A DNA stretch of 64,000 nt, from contig CP126197.1 in NCBI GenBank assembly GCA_030272155.1, positions 4,828,001-4,892,000 on the forward strand, read 5' to 3'. A program made the position numbers and the translations under genes. Positions 45,625-57,908 of this stretch are shown here, in pieces. The first letter of the stretch is position 1, and each line of letters opens with the position of its first letter. Source of the stretch: Tetradesmus obliquus. Its lineage: Eukaryota > Chlorophyta > Chlorophyceae > Sphaeropleales > Scenedesmaceae. The notes beneath the pieces were generated by a model that did no database searches, was not told the DNA's origin, and saw only the letters and a list, made by a program, of their open reading frames with translations.

Positions 45625-48600
45625 TCACTGCTTCCTCTCCCGTGCTGCAATGAGTGCGCCCACTGCCTCGACCAGCTGATCGGCACTGGGCCTCTCCGCA
45701 GCTGCACCAGCCCAGCACTGCAGCAGCACGCAAAGCACAACAGAGACATCTCAGCAGCCTTGCATATAAAACACAGCAACACGGGTGAGGAACGGCAAAC
45801 ACCTGCATTGTCAGCAACACAGTGGTATCCATTACAGTGCTGCGCACTAAAACAGTTAAAGAGTCTGCAGCCGCGCACCTGCTGCATGAGCCCTGCGTAG
45901 TCGGGCGGCATGCCTGGCGGTAGCGCTGGCCGCTGCCCCGCCACCACCACGGCCTGGTAGAAGCCGCCGTAGTGCAGCCGCTTGAAGGCGGCAGACCCCG
46001 TGGCCACCTCCCACATCATCACGCCAAACGCTGCAGGCGGGGAGAGGATGGTGCAAGTTAGAAGCACGTAGCGGCGTGAGAAGTGACATGACTGTCCTTG
46101 AAATGGACGAAAACACCGGCAACATTGCTGGAGACAGCCTACTTGCAACTATGCCTGATCAAGCACGTCGCGGCAGGATTAAATGCATGCTTTGGTGCTG
46201 CCTGTCACAGCTCCTGATTGCTCTGTTGCGGGTACAAGTGCTCACCGTACACGTCCATGGCGGGGCTCATGCGCCCCTCCTTGAGCACCTCGGGAGGCTG
46301 CAGCAGCAGCAGCAGCATTGCAGCATCAGCAGCAGCGTGATGACCTCGCCAGAGTCGAGTCTAAGCTTAGGTCAGCAGCAGTGAATTTGTGGCTGCTGTG
46401 CAGACACAGACCAGTGCGAGCTGCATCAAGCAAAGCATAGGCTGGAAGGCTTGCGCGGCAAGTGCAACACGCAACAGCAGCAAGCGCGGCCACAAGACAA
46501 TTCGCTATCCTGCAGCCCCCTGGGCGCGCGCGCCGCACTGCGCTGGCAAGCAACCAGCAGCGGGCGCCCATCCTGCAGATATGATCAGCACCAGGTAGAC
46601 ATCAGGAATTCCTGTACGCCGTCAATGGCAGCAGCACGGTGATGCTGAATGCTTGCAGCCCACTGCCTGACCCACCATGTGGCTCATGGTGCCGCAGGTC
46701 TTGGTGGTCCTGTGCGTCTGGTGCTGCTTCATGGCGCGGCTCAGCCCAAAGTCCGCTAGCTTGGCGGTCAGGCCGGCAGCAGCTGCTGCGTTGGAGCGCA
46801 CCAGCACGTTGCGCGCATTCTGCGGCAGCCAACCACCACAGTCCAAGTAGCAGCTCAGTCAGCAGGTCAAATGCCAACAGATGCCGATCAGCGCACACAG
46901 TCGCATGCAGCACATGCATGGCGAGCAACAGTATCAGACAGCATGCGCAAAGAAGAGCGTGCTGGGCTGGCACACCATGCATACAGCAGCGCATCTACAT
47001 CACAACTACTATGTATCAGTTGGCGAAGCAAAAACGTCACTTCAAACAAGGCCACGACAGCTGTGCTGGACCTGCCTACTCACCAGGTCACCATGCACAA
47101 TGTTGTTGCTGTGGATCACCTGCAGCCCACGCGCCACGTCGTGAAGCAGCAGCAGCACCTGTGGCAGCACTTGGCACTCTACCTCGTCACTCTGCTGCTG
47201 CTGCTGCTGGCGTAGACATGCCACAGCATTTGTCAGAGTGCCACAGTCACAGAACTCCATCACCAGGTGCGACTCTGCTTTCTGCTTCTTGGCTGCCGCC
47301 TCCCTTTTGCTTGTCTGGCCGCTGTTGCTGCTCCTGTGGCCGCTGCCGCTACGCAGCTGTTGTCCTGAATCCCGCCCAACCGTGCTGCCATCGGAGATGG
47401 AGGTGGTGTTGTCATCAACGGCTGGCAAGCGCGCCTCATTGCTGCGTGAGTATGTCACGTAGTGGTACGCCGCCACGATGCACTTGTGCTGCAGGCCCAT
47501 CATGAGCAGCACCTCGTTCTCCACCTCCACAGCGCTGGACGCGTCGTGCTCGATGACCTTGACCGCCACCTCCATGCCGTTCCAGCGGCCCCGGTACACG
47601 CGCCCAAAGCTGCCCGCACCCAGCAGCTCGCCTGTGAAGCAGATCGCAGGGAGGTGTTGAAGCAAGAGACTCATGCACACAAATGACAACATAATGTCCT
47701 GTGCAATGCAGTACAGTACAGTCACGCCTGTGATGTTCAACAGCGGCCAATGCTGCAGCTCTGAGCTGGCAGAAGGCGCAGCAGCTGACAAAGGTTGTGG
47801 CTGCGCAAGTCAAGGCAATGGCGATTGTAATGCAGGGCACCACAGCAGAGGATGCAGCTGCCGACCCTACTACAGGTGCCAGCGCTCATTTCTTCTGTTC
47901 TTTTTGTGTTGCTGTGCACGTACGCACGCACCAAACTGGATGCTGCCGTCCTTGATAGCTTCAAATGAGGGGCAGGTCACGCTGTGTGTTGTGATCCAGC
48001 CATCCTGCTTGCCGCCGCATGGCCTGCTGTGATGGTGGCGCCCGCTCTTCTCCACGTCAGAGCCGTCCCGTTCATTGCTGGAATACGTTGCGACATGCAA
48101 CGATGAGGGCGGGCTGCTGCAAGACGACAGAGGCTTTGATGCGGCTAGCGCAGCTGCGGCAGCGAGCTCTTTTTTCTGCAGCGCTTGCCTGTGGCGCCGC
48201 CACAGCAGGAAGCCAATGCCTGCCGCCACCAGCAGCACTGCTCCCCAGGCGCGATGGCAGCAGCAGCAGCAGCAGCAGCAGGCAGAATGACAACAGTTAG
48301 ATGTGAGCAACAGCATGCTGTACTGCCGTGTTGTTACTTAAGCTGTAGCACCATAAGCACCAGGCATAATGTCAGCAGGCCCGTTGCCTGCCATGCGTGG
48401 CTGCTAAAGCCACACAAGCAGCGCAACATAGACATCAACTGCAAGGTCAGCACAGCAAAGACCGCAGCATGCAGTGGCTCACCTGCAGCAACCACTGGCA
48501 CCGCAATCGCTGCAGGGTGCGGCCTTCCAGGTGCTGCAGCTGCTGTTTGTGCCTGCAGCTCCTGCTCAGTCAGGTCGTCTATGCACGCTTGCGGACTTTT

Positions 48601-50761
48601 GACAGCCAGGCAGGCGGCAGAAACCTCGTGTTTGCACAGCGAGCGCATGTTGGCAATGTCCTGCAATGCAGCAGCACAGGCGTAGCTTCAAACACAGCAG
48701 GGCACCAGCAGGGCGCAGCAACAGCATGGGTACTCGGCAGCGCAAACCCAGGGAAATCAGATAAAGCACCGCGTGTGGAATGCAAACCACAGTTTTCTGC
48801 TGCATGGGATATGCTCGTGTCGCAAACACTTACCAGTGCATACCCGCCTTCAAGGTGGTGGCTGCCTTCTTCCTTCGTGAAGGGTACGTCCACTGCAGAG
48901 GGCGAATAACAGCAGCACACACATGTATGGAGCCACGTGTCAGCATACAGCGGCATCAGCTGGGAGGATAGCAGCAACAGTGGTTAGGGCCGCATGCATA
49001 ATACACCAGTACACGCGATATAGCATGGTACACAAGCTACATGCTGCATGTGTGGCGCATGCTATGCCAACTGAGGAAAGAAACGCTACTGGGTACCTGT
49101 GTAGTTCCTGTTCATCAGAGTGGCTGGCCAGACCCGACCCTGCATGCAGCAATCACACAGTGTGTGGGGTCACCCTGCATCCCTTCAATGCTCAGGACAT
49201 TCAGGCGCAGCAGATACTCCCACTGAGCCATGCACACGCAGCAGGTGCAGAGTCACCTGGCGCCGCAGGCACAACATCATGTACGAGCACACTGATAGAA
49301 ACGACGGGGGTATGTTCTGCTGCTCGTACATCCAGCTGGGCCTTTCGCGCATGTATGCGTGCTGTATACTGTTTGCCGGCCCTCCTGCCGCTAGCCACCT
49401 GCAGCTGTCACGCTGCAGCACCGCTTGCAGGATGCGCACACACACATGCCACCTGTGCTGAACACATCATCATGGACTCATCACAGCATGCACACTTGCT
49501 TGAGCTGCACGGGAACACATTCCTGCAAGAGCAGCTACCTACATTCCACGTGACATCGCCCTTGCCGGTGATCTGCGGTGCGTTTGGCCCCGGCAGTATC
49601 TTGCTGCGCGGCGTCTGCACCACAACCACCATGTTTGATGCGGCCGATGTGCACGCCAGCCGCAGCCGCTGCGCACTCTGCACCCGCACGATGCTGGTGC
49701 CTGATGGCTGACCAACCAGTAGGTCCACCAAGCCACCTGGGCCTGCAAGTGCAGATGCGAACATGCAGAGAGCACGCAGACAGGTGGAGCTTGCAGGAAA
49801 GGTCAGCAGGCCGGCTACAACACAGCGTGCCTGCGGAGTTCAGGGTGGCACACGGCAAGTCATGCCAGAGCACTGGGCAGCAATGTCTGCAGCAGAGTGT
49901 GAGGCCAGGCGTGCTGTTGAAACAGGAAGAAGGCAGCACTTGCAGGACGCCATTGCAGGTGCTGCAAACACACAAGCAGGAACGGCCCTGGAGCTGCATG
50001 TTGTGAGAGTGAACACACAGCCACGTACACACCTCTGCGTTCATTGGTCATCGTGATGTTTGTGATATTGAACACGCATGTTGCGCACAGCTGCACCACC
50101 CCATGCAGGAAGGCCAGGTCCAGCACAGTGTCCAGGCCCTGGGCGCCCGTCAGCGTGACGTTCCTGCAACAAGGGGCAGCAGCACGACCTGCGTTGTAAA
50201 ACCTTGCTGCCGCTGCTGCTGAGAGCCAGCGAAAACCACGCCTATGGTGTATTCAGTTTGAAGGAGCTAGCCCCTTCAGGCAGAGTTCAGTGGGATGGGT
50301 AACTGATCAGCTGGCAAGGCATGTGAACCAAGCGCTATGGAGCACTTCATGCAATGCGTAATCAGCTGCTGGTTGTCTGCAGTTGAAGGCCGTGCTTCGG
50401 TAATAATGCAGGTGCTACTTCATGCGAGTTTGGTCGATGAAGTTCAAGCCTTGAAGGTGGTGGTCCTGCTGCTGCTTGTCTGGCAAAGCAGATGTCAAGC
50501 CAAGCCCTGACCCCACCTTGTCAGCTGAATGGGCTCCCCCGCTTTATCATCGAACTCCCCCGCCACTGTATGGTTCCCAGGCACGACGATGATGCTGCTT
50601 GTGCCATTGGCCAGCTCCCGGGCAAGTGAAAAACTACTGGTGCTGCTGCCCCACACCTCTGAATTGGCAGATTTGCACGCGGATAGGAGCAGAATGATAG
50701 TACCAACGCGATGAATAAGAACGCTCACAACGCGTCGTTTTCCCCTCCCTCTGATAGTCAT
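45625..50761 (-). CDS. Receptor-like protein kinase (TKL type), intact copy of a tandem pair
   Basis: Twelve exons, minus strand: 50761-50517, 50163-50033, 49742-49543, 49139-49097, 48892-48834, 48660-48483, 48237-47932, 47631-47084, 46819-46676, 46297-46246, 46030-45879, 45717-45625. They total 2151 nt, 716 residues. The chosen Met (MTIRGRGKRR) gives a signal peptide with core VGTIILLLSA. The ectodomain contains NVTLTGAQGL, CATCVFNITNITMTN and QTPRSK segments, resembling beta-helix-like ectodomains of green-algal receptor kinases, plus a small Cys motif (SLCKHEVSAACLA). One membrane span (VLLVAAGIGFLLW, from residue 286) leads to the kinase: GAGSFG (392-397), Lys412 in VAVK, HGDL (567-570) in place of HRDL, ARN, DFG (593-595), PPE and a terminal ERPSADQLVEAVGAL helix. 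The catalytic loop Arg is absent but Asp is kept. Phases match the paralog at 51915-57908. Confidence 0.85.
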
Positions 50762-51914
50762 AGTCTCCCTATCAGCCGGTATAAGCTCGGCATCTGATGT
50801 CTTGACTTGGACATCTGCGTTTGTTTGGAACACTGTAACCAGAGGTTTGCTTTGCAGCCTTCTCGTTTGGCTGTTCCATAGGAACCTGGGTTACAAGCCT
50901 CGTCACGAGGCACCTCGCCCTTTCATGCACAAAGTAGATGCCAATACATACTTTGTCATTGTTCTTATGGATACGTTTGACTCCGGCCTTGTGAATATGT
51001 GTACAGCAAACCTTGGAGAAGTAACCCCATCCTCTTCCCCCTATGCCCTCTGCAATCGACGCTGGTTGATGTAGGTTGATGCCACGCATCCTCTGAATGG
51101 TAGAGCATACACGACAGCTTCGTAGAAGCCACGGCTGCTGCTGCGCCACTGCTGAGTAAGTACATAGAGTGATCGTCACAATTAGCTGCATGTCAGGCCG
51201 GTTGCGCCTCAGCGCTGCTCTGCTACTCTCAGCATGGAAGTCTGGTCTTGGCTAAGTAGGGGCAAGATCTGCAATCATGGCAACGCAGGACTGCGCATCC
51301 ATGCGTGTGCTGCTGTACTGTCCAGGGCATTGCACAGCAGACACCGCTTGAAATCTCAAGCGCTGACGGTGATCATCCTGACAAGGGATGTTATGCGCAG
51401 GCAGGTGTCGCCGGCCACCTGCAGCGATCAGGTCAAGCAGGCACACAAACCAAGCATGTTAACACATTGCAAACGGGTCAGTAGCCAGCGCCGCTGGCTC
51501 CAGCTACTCACAGCTCCTGCACATCTGCTGAAAAAAACATCTGCTGCACCTGCTGCGGCCTTGATCAAGCTCATGAGCTGGCAATCAGAGCGATTGTCTG
51601 CTGCACTTGCAATGCAGCAGCTTGTGGTGCCTCCTGCAGCTTGGCATGCACATGCATCTGCTGAAGACACACTCCACGCTGCGCACCTTGCAGAAACGGC
51701 ACTGCCGGCAACAGTCATTGAGCCGGGTGCCGCCTTCTGTTGGCTGGTTGCTCTCTTACTGGAATCTCACTGGATGTTGATCGTCGCCATTAGCCGTGTT
51801 TGACTCCTTCGTGGTTTCGCTGGTGATCCTACTTCGATGAGCTGGTGAATTGGCGTCAAAACAGCGAAGCTGTGCAGATTGCTGCGCATGTATGTCGATG
51901 CCAGCAGCACATGA
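50762..51914. other. Region between the two receptor kinase genes
   Basis: About 1.15 kb holding the promoter of the first receptor kinase gene and the 3' flank of the second. An open frame of 189 codons at 51234-51803 (+) lacks family features and typical exon composition and is not called. Confidence 0.4.
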
Positions 51915-52924
51915 TCAGCCTGTGCAGCCACCACGTGCTGCTATCAGGGCATCAATTGCATCCAGCAGCTGATCTGCTGTTGGCCTGTCGCCTGGCTTAG
52001 CAGCCCAGCACTACAACAGTCACAAGCAACAGCAGCAGCAGCAGCAGCAGCATTTCAAGCTTGACCTCAGACAGGCACGACAGCTACAGCATCTGCAGCT
52101 GCAGCTCGCCATGCTGCAACATGACACATGGCAGAACCTCTACTGCATCACTGCCGCTGTGCCAAGTCCAGCTGCAGCCCGCCAGCTGCGTGCAAGGTGC
52201 TAGTTCAACTTAGCTGACACACCCTAGCTAGACATACTAGCGCACCAATTTAAACTCCGGTTGAAGCTGAAACAGTAACCTGACAGCAAAAGGACAGGGA
52301 AAGCAGGTCTGTGTGTGTGTGGCAGGGCACATGTTTGAGTCAGACACAGCTGTGGGTGTCTAAATTCGTTTTTATACATCTGTTCCCAGCCTCAGCTGCA
52401 GCCGCCGCACCTGCCGCATCAGCGCTGCGGAGTCCTGCAGCATGCCAGCCGGCATTGCTGGCCGCAACCCTTGCAGGACAATCGCCTGGTAGAAGCTGCC
52501 ATAGTGCAATTCCTTGAACGCGGTTTTTCCAGTGGCAGCCTCCCACATCATCACGCCAAATGCTGCATGCAGGGATATGAACATTGTGGCAGCAGCCCAG
52601 GCAGGGCAGCACTCAGCGCCATCAGTACAAGCTCAATTTCAGGCACTGGCCGCGCATGCTGTGCTGCCGAGTTCTTGCGTGGTAATCCTGACCCCTGACC
52701 TAAACCCTACACCCCGTTATCTAACAAGGTTCGCTTGCTCCTGGCCAATCGTTGGCTAGCGGCGCTGCAGCTCTTGCATGCACTCGCCTTTGCTCAGCAG
52801 CTGCAAATCCTGCATGCAAATGCTCTGTTTCTCTGTGCCCACAGATGCTGCAACTCCTCCTTGCTCACCGTACACGTCCATGGCGGGGCTCATGCGGCCC
52901 TCCTTGAGCACCTCCGGCGGCTGC

Positions 52925-52957
<33 letters not shown>

Positions 52958-54256
52958 GATGTTGCGGCAGCAGCGGCAGCAAGGCCGTGGCAGCAGCAGC
53001 AGCGGCAGCAAGGCCGTGGCAACACAGCAAAGCACAGCGCTGTGCCTTTGCAGTGTCGCTTGCCACGTGCCGGACAAAGGCAAGTACAGGAAGCATGAGC
53101 CGATACACAACCACCACATGAGGGTGTTTAGCAGCCAAGCTGCATCGCTTATGTGCTTGTGTGCTTGTGTGCTGCTGTGCACTGCAGTGGCATGATGGTG
53201 ACAGTACCCGCCATATGGCTGAGCGTGCCGCAGCAGCATCATGATTGGCAACTCTCTGGCAGCAACAGTGTGCTGGATTCTTGCAGCCCAATGCCTGACC
53301 CACCATGTGGCTCATGGTGCCCCAGGTCTTGGTGGTCCTGTGCGTCTGGTGCTGCTTCATAGCGCGGCTCAGCCCAAAGTCCGCCAGCTTGGCGGTCAGG
53401 CCGGCAGCGGCGGCTGCGTTGGAGCGCACCAGCACGTTGCGCGCATTCTGCGGCAGCAGCGGAGGGTCGAGGCATGATGTGAGCTTGGCCTGCAACTGGA
53501 TAGCTGGTGTAGCTCGCATTGTCTATATCCTTGCGCAGTCAAATTAGATGCAACGGCATGCGCCTGGCACACACAAGCTGAATAAATTGATGGAAGGCCA
53601 ATCGCCTTTTGTACTTCTGGTATGAAGGACCGAAAGGCTGCACAGTGTGACTCACCAAGTCACCGTGCACAATGTTTCGGCTGTGTATAGCCTGCAGACC
53701 GCGCGCCACATCCCGCAGCAGCAGCAGCACCTGCACAGGCATGTCAGGATCTGCTTGCTGCTGCTGCCGCCGCTGCCGCCGCTTTGTCAGCAAAGTGTCC
53801 AGTGTGTGTGTCAGCGTGCCACAGTCACACAACTCCATCACCAAGTGTGACTCTGCTTTGCGCTGTTTGGAGGCTGCGTCTCTGCCGTTGGTCTTTTCGC
53901 CGCTGCCGCGCTTACTGCCGTTGCTCAGCTGCCGTGTCGTAGACACGGTGTTGCTGCCGTTGCTGCTCGGCTGAGCTGCTGCCGCGGCAGCCGGCGATGC
54001 GGTTGCTGCATCACTTGCTGCACTTGCTGCAAACCTGGCGTAGTGGTACGCCGCCACGATGCACTCGTGCTGCAGGCCCATCATGAGCAGCACCTCGTTC
54101 TCCACCTCCACAGCCCTGGACGCGTCGTGCTCGATGACCTTGACCGCCACCTCCATGCCGTTCCAGCGGCCCCGGTACACGCGCCCAAAGCTGCCCGCAC
54201 CCAGCAGCTCGCCTGTGAGCGGGGTCAAAGCAATGCATGGTTCAGCACAGCACACC

Positions 54257-54257
<1 letters not shown>

Positions 54258-54326
<69 letters not shown>
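54258..54326 (-). repeat. (CTG)23 run (sense) before receptor kinase exon 8
   Basis: Twenty-three CAG triplets on the plus strand, CTG on the gene strand, between the true acceptor at 54212 and an upstream duplicate acceptor at about 54340 (TCACAG plus GCGAGCTGCT). It is the longest pure triplet run in the window. Confidence 0.9.
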
Positions 54327-54327
<1 letters not shown>

Positions 54328-54329
54328 GG

Positions 54330-54351
54330 CCAAAGAGCAGCTCGCCTGTGA
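54330..54351 (-). repeat. Short copy of the receptor kinase exon 8 start with 3' splice site
   Basis: On the gene strand CTCACAGGCGAGCTGCT occurs here and again at the true exon 8 start (CTCACAGGCGAGCTGCT, 54218 downward), with the (CTG)23 run between them. Confidence 0.7.
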
Positions 54352-55572
54352 GGCAGTAAAAATTGGAGATGGTCACCCAGCGCCATCCAAGGCGGTTGGT
54401 GGCAGCTTTGAAAGGAGCCATACGCAATGCAAGGTATTGTGCAGCAAGGAAGTTTTGCTACTGTTGGTTGTGCGATTCATGCAGCAACGGCAGCAGCTGA
54501 TCCTGGATCGTTTGCACCAACAGCGTGTTGCTGTCTGCAGGCACCTGTGTGTATGCATCTAGCACACACTTGGCAAACATAAGCAGCTGCTGCGCACAAT
54601 GCACAGCAGCACTACCCACCAAATTGAACAGTGCTGTCTTTCACGGGGCCAAGTGCAGGGCTTGTCAAGCTGTGAGCCAACACCCAGCCCTCTTTCCTGG
54701 TGCTGAAGGACTTGCTGCGCTGCTGCTGCTGCTGCTGCAGCACACCCTTCTCAACATCCAAGGCTTGCTGTGCTGTACTGGAAGTTTTGTGCTTGAAAGC
54801 ACTGATGGTAGGCTGTTGAGATCTGCTGCTTCTGCTGCAGCTGTCCCAGGCAAGAACTTCAAAGCCCTGGGGCGCCAATGCCGCCACCACAGCACGAATG
54901 CCACGCTCGCCCACACCAGCAGCACTGCAAGCAGGGGATTGCAGCAAGTAGGTGCTACTCATTAGTAATGAAGCCACCACATGCTGCTGAAATGCACAAG
55001 AAACCTGTGTGTGCTGTGTACCTTGGCCATCCGTGTAGTTGTTTTCACGCAAGACAGCATGCACGGCATCTAGGAAACCTTGCAGCCTCCTCTGGACCAC
55101 TAGAAGCATTTCACCCGGACAAAGCAGGTCCGCGTAGCTCATGCTGTCTTAGTTGAGACATCACTCTCCTGAATTGGCAGCTGGACAAATGAATTGCCAG
55201 GCGCTGTGATCACAGCCGCCAAAGTTGGTCTACAATGTTCAGCCAGTTCCCACAACAAACTGGTGCCTGCTGTTCCTAAATATGAAGCATACAGCCCACA
55301 GCTGTCCCACTTGCAACTGTCTTGGCTGGTTATCCCCTCTGTCACTACATGCATGGCTGCACAAGCGCTCGGCTCACCTGCACCAATGGCTGGCACCACA
55401 ATAGCAGCAGGATGCGGCCTGCCGTTGTTGGCTGCTGCTCGCCTTGCAGCCAAGGTTTCGTCTATGATCTCCTCGATGCAGACCTGTGGCTCTTTGTTTG
55501 CCAGGCAGGCAGCAGAGACGGTGTGCTCGCACAGGCTGCGCGTGCGCTTACCGTCCTGGAGCGGGTCGAAAC

Positions 55573-55607
<35 letters not shown>

Positions 55608-56392
55608 TGCAGCACACGTCAATTACAACAATCACACAGCTGGCAGCACAATTGTGTAAGCAGCAAACACCGCTTGGTGAGAGTATGTGGGGGCACCATG
55701 CCGCATCAGCGCATGCAAGCATGGACTCACGCAGCGCAGCACTGCCCTCAGAATCTGTATGCCATGCGGATGGCAGCACATTGCACCAACTCAGGTGAGC
55801 CTCAACTCTTGTGCTTTGTAAATTTTGCGCCGTTGCAGATGCGATGCATTGCAGAGTCATGAGTGTTTCCCTCACACCACGCACCACTGCATAACGTCCT
55901 TCGTGGTGTCCTCCCTCCTCCATTGCAAACGTTACATCCACTGCAACAGCAAGACAGGGCACAACTGAGCAGCAGCAGCACATACGCTGCATGAGCAATG
56001 TCATCTGCTGTTCAGGGGGTCTCTGCTGCATTTAACCAATTGCGGGCAACATGGTTTGCGCATCCCAACTGCCCGTGGCTTGACAAGTGCTATGGATGCA
56101 GTAACATTGTCAGTAGGTGTGCAGTGCAAACAAGCCTCCTGCTGTCACTGCACAGCAAGCGACCCGTGCATGCCCTGGCATGCTGCAACACCTGGGGGTT
56201 TCCTGGACAAGCACTGCAAGAAGGTGAGCAGATTTGCTTTATTCATGTTAGACTGTCCATCTTTACGTAAAGATAAACCTGTGCTTCTCCCATACCTGTG
56301 TAGTCCTCATTCATCAAGACATTCAGCCATGTGCGGCCCTGCAGACAGCAGCCCCAGCAGCGTCATACATGTGCCCTGACTTGCAACTCATT

Positions 56393-56426
<34 letters not shown>

Positions 56427-56999
56427 CCACAGTAACAGCCCAGGCAGCACATCCAGCAGCTGACAACAACCCGCCCCTATGCTCCAGCTGCATTTATGTG
56501 CATCAGGTGTGCCCACTGCGGCTCCCTGTCAACAAACGAATGCTCGAATGCACCACAGCATTTTGTCCAGGTCACCCCGCTGCGCCGCTCACGTTCCATG
56601 TGACGTTGCCGACACCTGTAAGCTGCGGCTTGTCAGCGCCCGCCACGTGCTTGCTGCGAGGCGTCTGCAGAATCACATCCCTGATAGAGGGCCCTGAGCT
56701 GCAATTCTGAGACGCTGCACGTCATGCAGCCTCAAGATGCTGCTGCCAGAGGGCTGCCCCAAAAAGAAGTCGATGAGGCCATATCCGCCTGCAAGGCGCA
56801 GTGCAGCACGCAGATGTGTATATACACAGGCGATGGGCTATTCGGCCGAACTAGCCGACAGAATGGGGCCAGCAGGTGCTTACTGCGGCTGCTGTGCCAG
56901 CAGGCGCAACACCAGTGCATGCTCAGGTGCAGGGAAGCACCAGGTGAACTTTTGCAAGGAGCTGCTGCGACATGATGATAGCAGCAGGCCAGCACGCAA

Positions 57000-57001
57000 G
57001 G

Positions 57002-57061
<60 letters not shown>
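57000..57061. repeat. (CAGC)15 tetranucleotide microsatellite
   Basis: About fifteen uninterrupted CAGC units, read as CCAG/AGCC depending on phase, inside intron 2 of the second receptor kinase gene. Confidence 0.9.
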
Positions 57062-57062
<1 letters not shown>

Positions 57063-57908
57063 GCCATCAGTGCCCGCACGCAAAGCGTTAGCCGTGCCAG
57101 AAGCCGCCAGACACACATGCATGCAGCGCACCTCTGCGGTCGTTGGTGAGCGTGATGTTTGTCATGGTGAACACGCATGTTGCGCACAGCTGCACCACGC
57201 CATGCAGAAAAGCCAGGTCCAGCACAGTGTCCAGGCCCTGGGCACCCGTCAGCGTGACGTTCCTGCAAGCACAAGTAAGCAGCAAACGCTGTAGGCATGC
57301 AGCACAGAAGATTTGCGCCGCTGCGTCTTGATTTCTGGTTAACAAAATAGGGTCAATTAACTTTGCTGCAAGTGCAGCTGCCTTGCTGGCAGCCTGTTTG
57401 GTGGCTGGCTAGCTTGCTTACCCCGTGCTGATGCAGGTGCAGCTGCAGGAGCTGATTTAGTACCTGGGCGGCGCAGCGCTTGCAAGTCTGAACCGCGCAT
57501 GTGCGCAGTCTGTGTAACAGCCTATCACGTGACTTGGTATGCTACAGTTGACAGCTGTGTTGTGCCTGTCGGGAAGCAGCTGTAGTGTTGCTCCCGGTGC
57601 TGCTGCTGCTGCTGCTGCTGCTGCCGATGCTGCTGCTGCTGCTACCCCATCACCACTGAAGGCAGCATTAGCTCAACAGGTCATGTCATCCCTCACCTGG
57701 TAAGCTGTATAGGTGCCTGATGATTTTCAAACTCCGCTGCCACAGAGTAATTGCCAGGCACCACGATGGTGCTGATGGCAGCATCTGTCAACTCATCTTT
57801 GAAGGAGAAGTTGGTGCTGCTGCTATGCCATTCGTCCTGCCTGACTGCTTCACAGCTGCCACGTAGCAGCAATGCCAGCCAGAGCGTCAAAATGAGCATT
57901 TTGTCCAT

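Larger units (their letters stand above)
51915..57908 (-). pseudogene. Receptor-like protein kinase paralog with two frame breaks
   Basis: Tandem paralog of the gene at 45625-50761, with the same 12-exon plan: 57908-57697, 57262-57132, 56788-56593, 56338-56296, 55940-55885, 55555-55378, 54924-54620, 54212-53656, 53447-53304, 52920-52869, 52562-52411, 52010-51915. The signal peptide MDKMLILTLWLALLLRGS, the membrane span VLLVWASVAFVLWW and a full kinase domain (GAGSFG, VAVK, HGDL, DFG, PPE) are present. Exon 3 is 196 nt against 200 in the paralog: four bases are missing before QTPRSK and the frame hits TGA. Exon 7 is 305 nt against 306: the membrane-span frame runs into a stop, while the expected end (VQFG) is in another frame. 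Either this is a decaying copy, or the bases are assembly errors, or splicing differs. The kinase half is open and could still be expressed. The longer introns hold (CAGC)15 and (CAG)23 tracts. Confidence 0.7.

Noticed and set aside
49180-49215. Possible worn copy of receptor kinase exon 4 (CTGAATGTCCTGA)
   Set aside because: Similarity to the paralog's exon 4 is short and has no clear splice site, so it is not counted among the junction duplications.
51234-51803. 189-codon open frame between the receptor kinases
   Set aside because: Composition resembles non-coding CAG/TGC-rich DNA, with no domain, signal peptide or conserved block.
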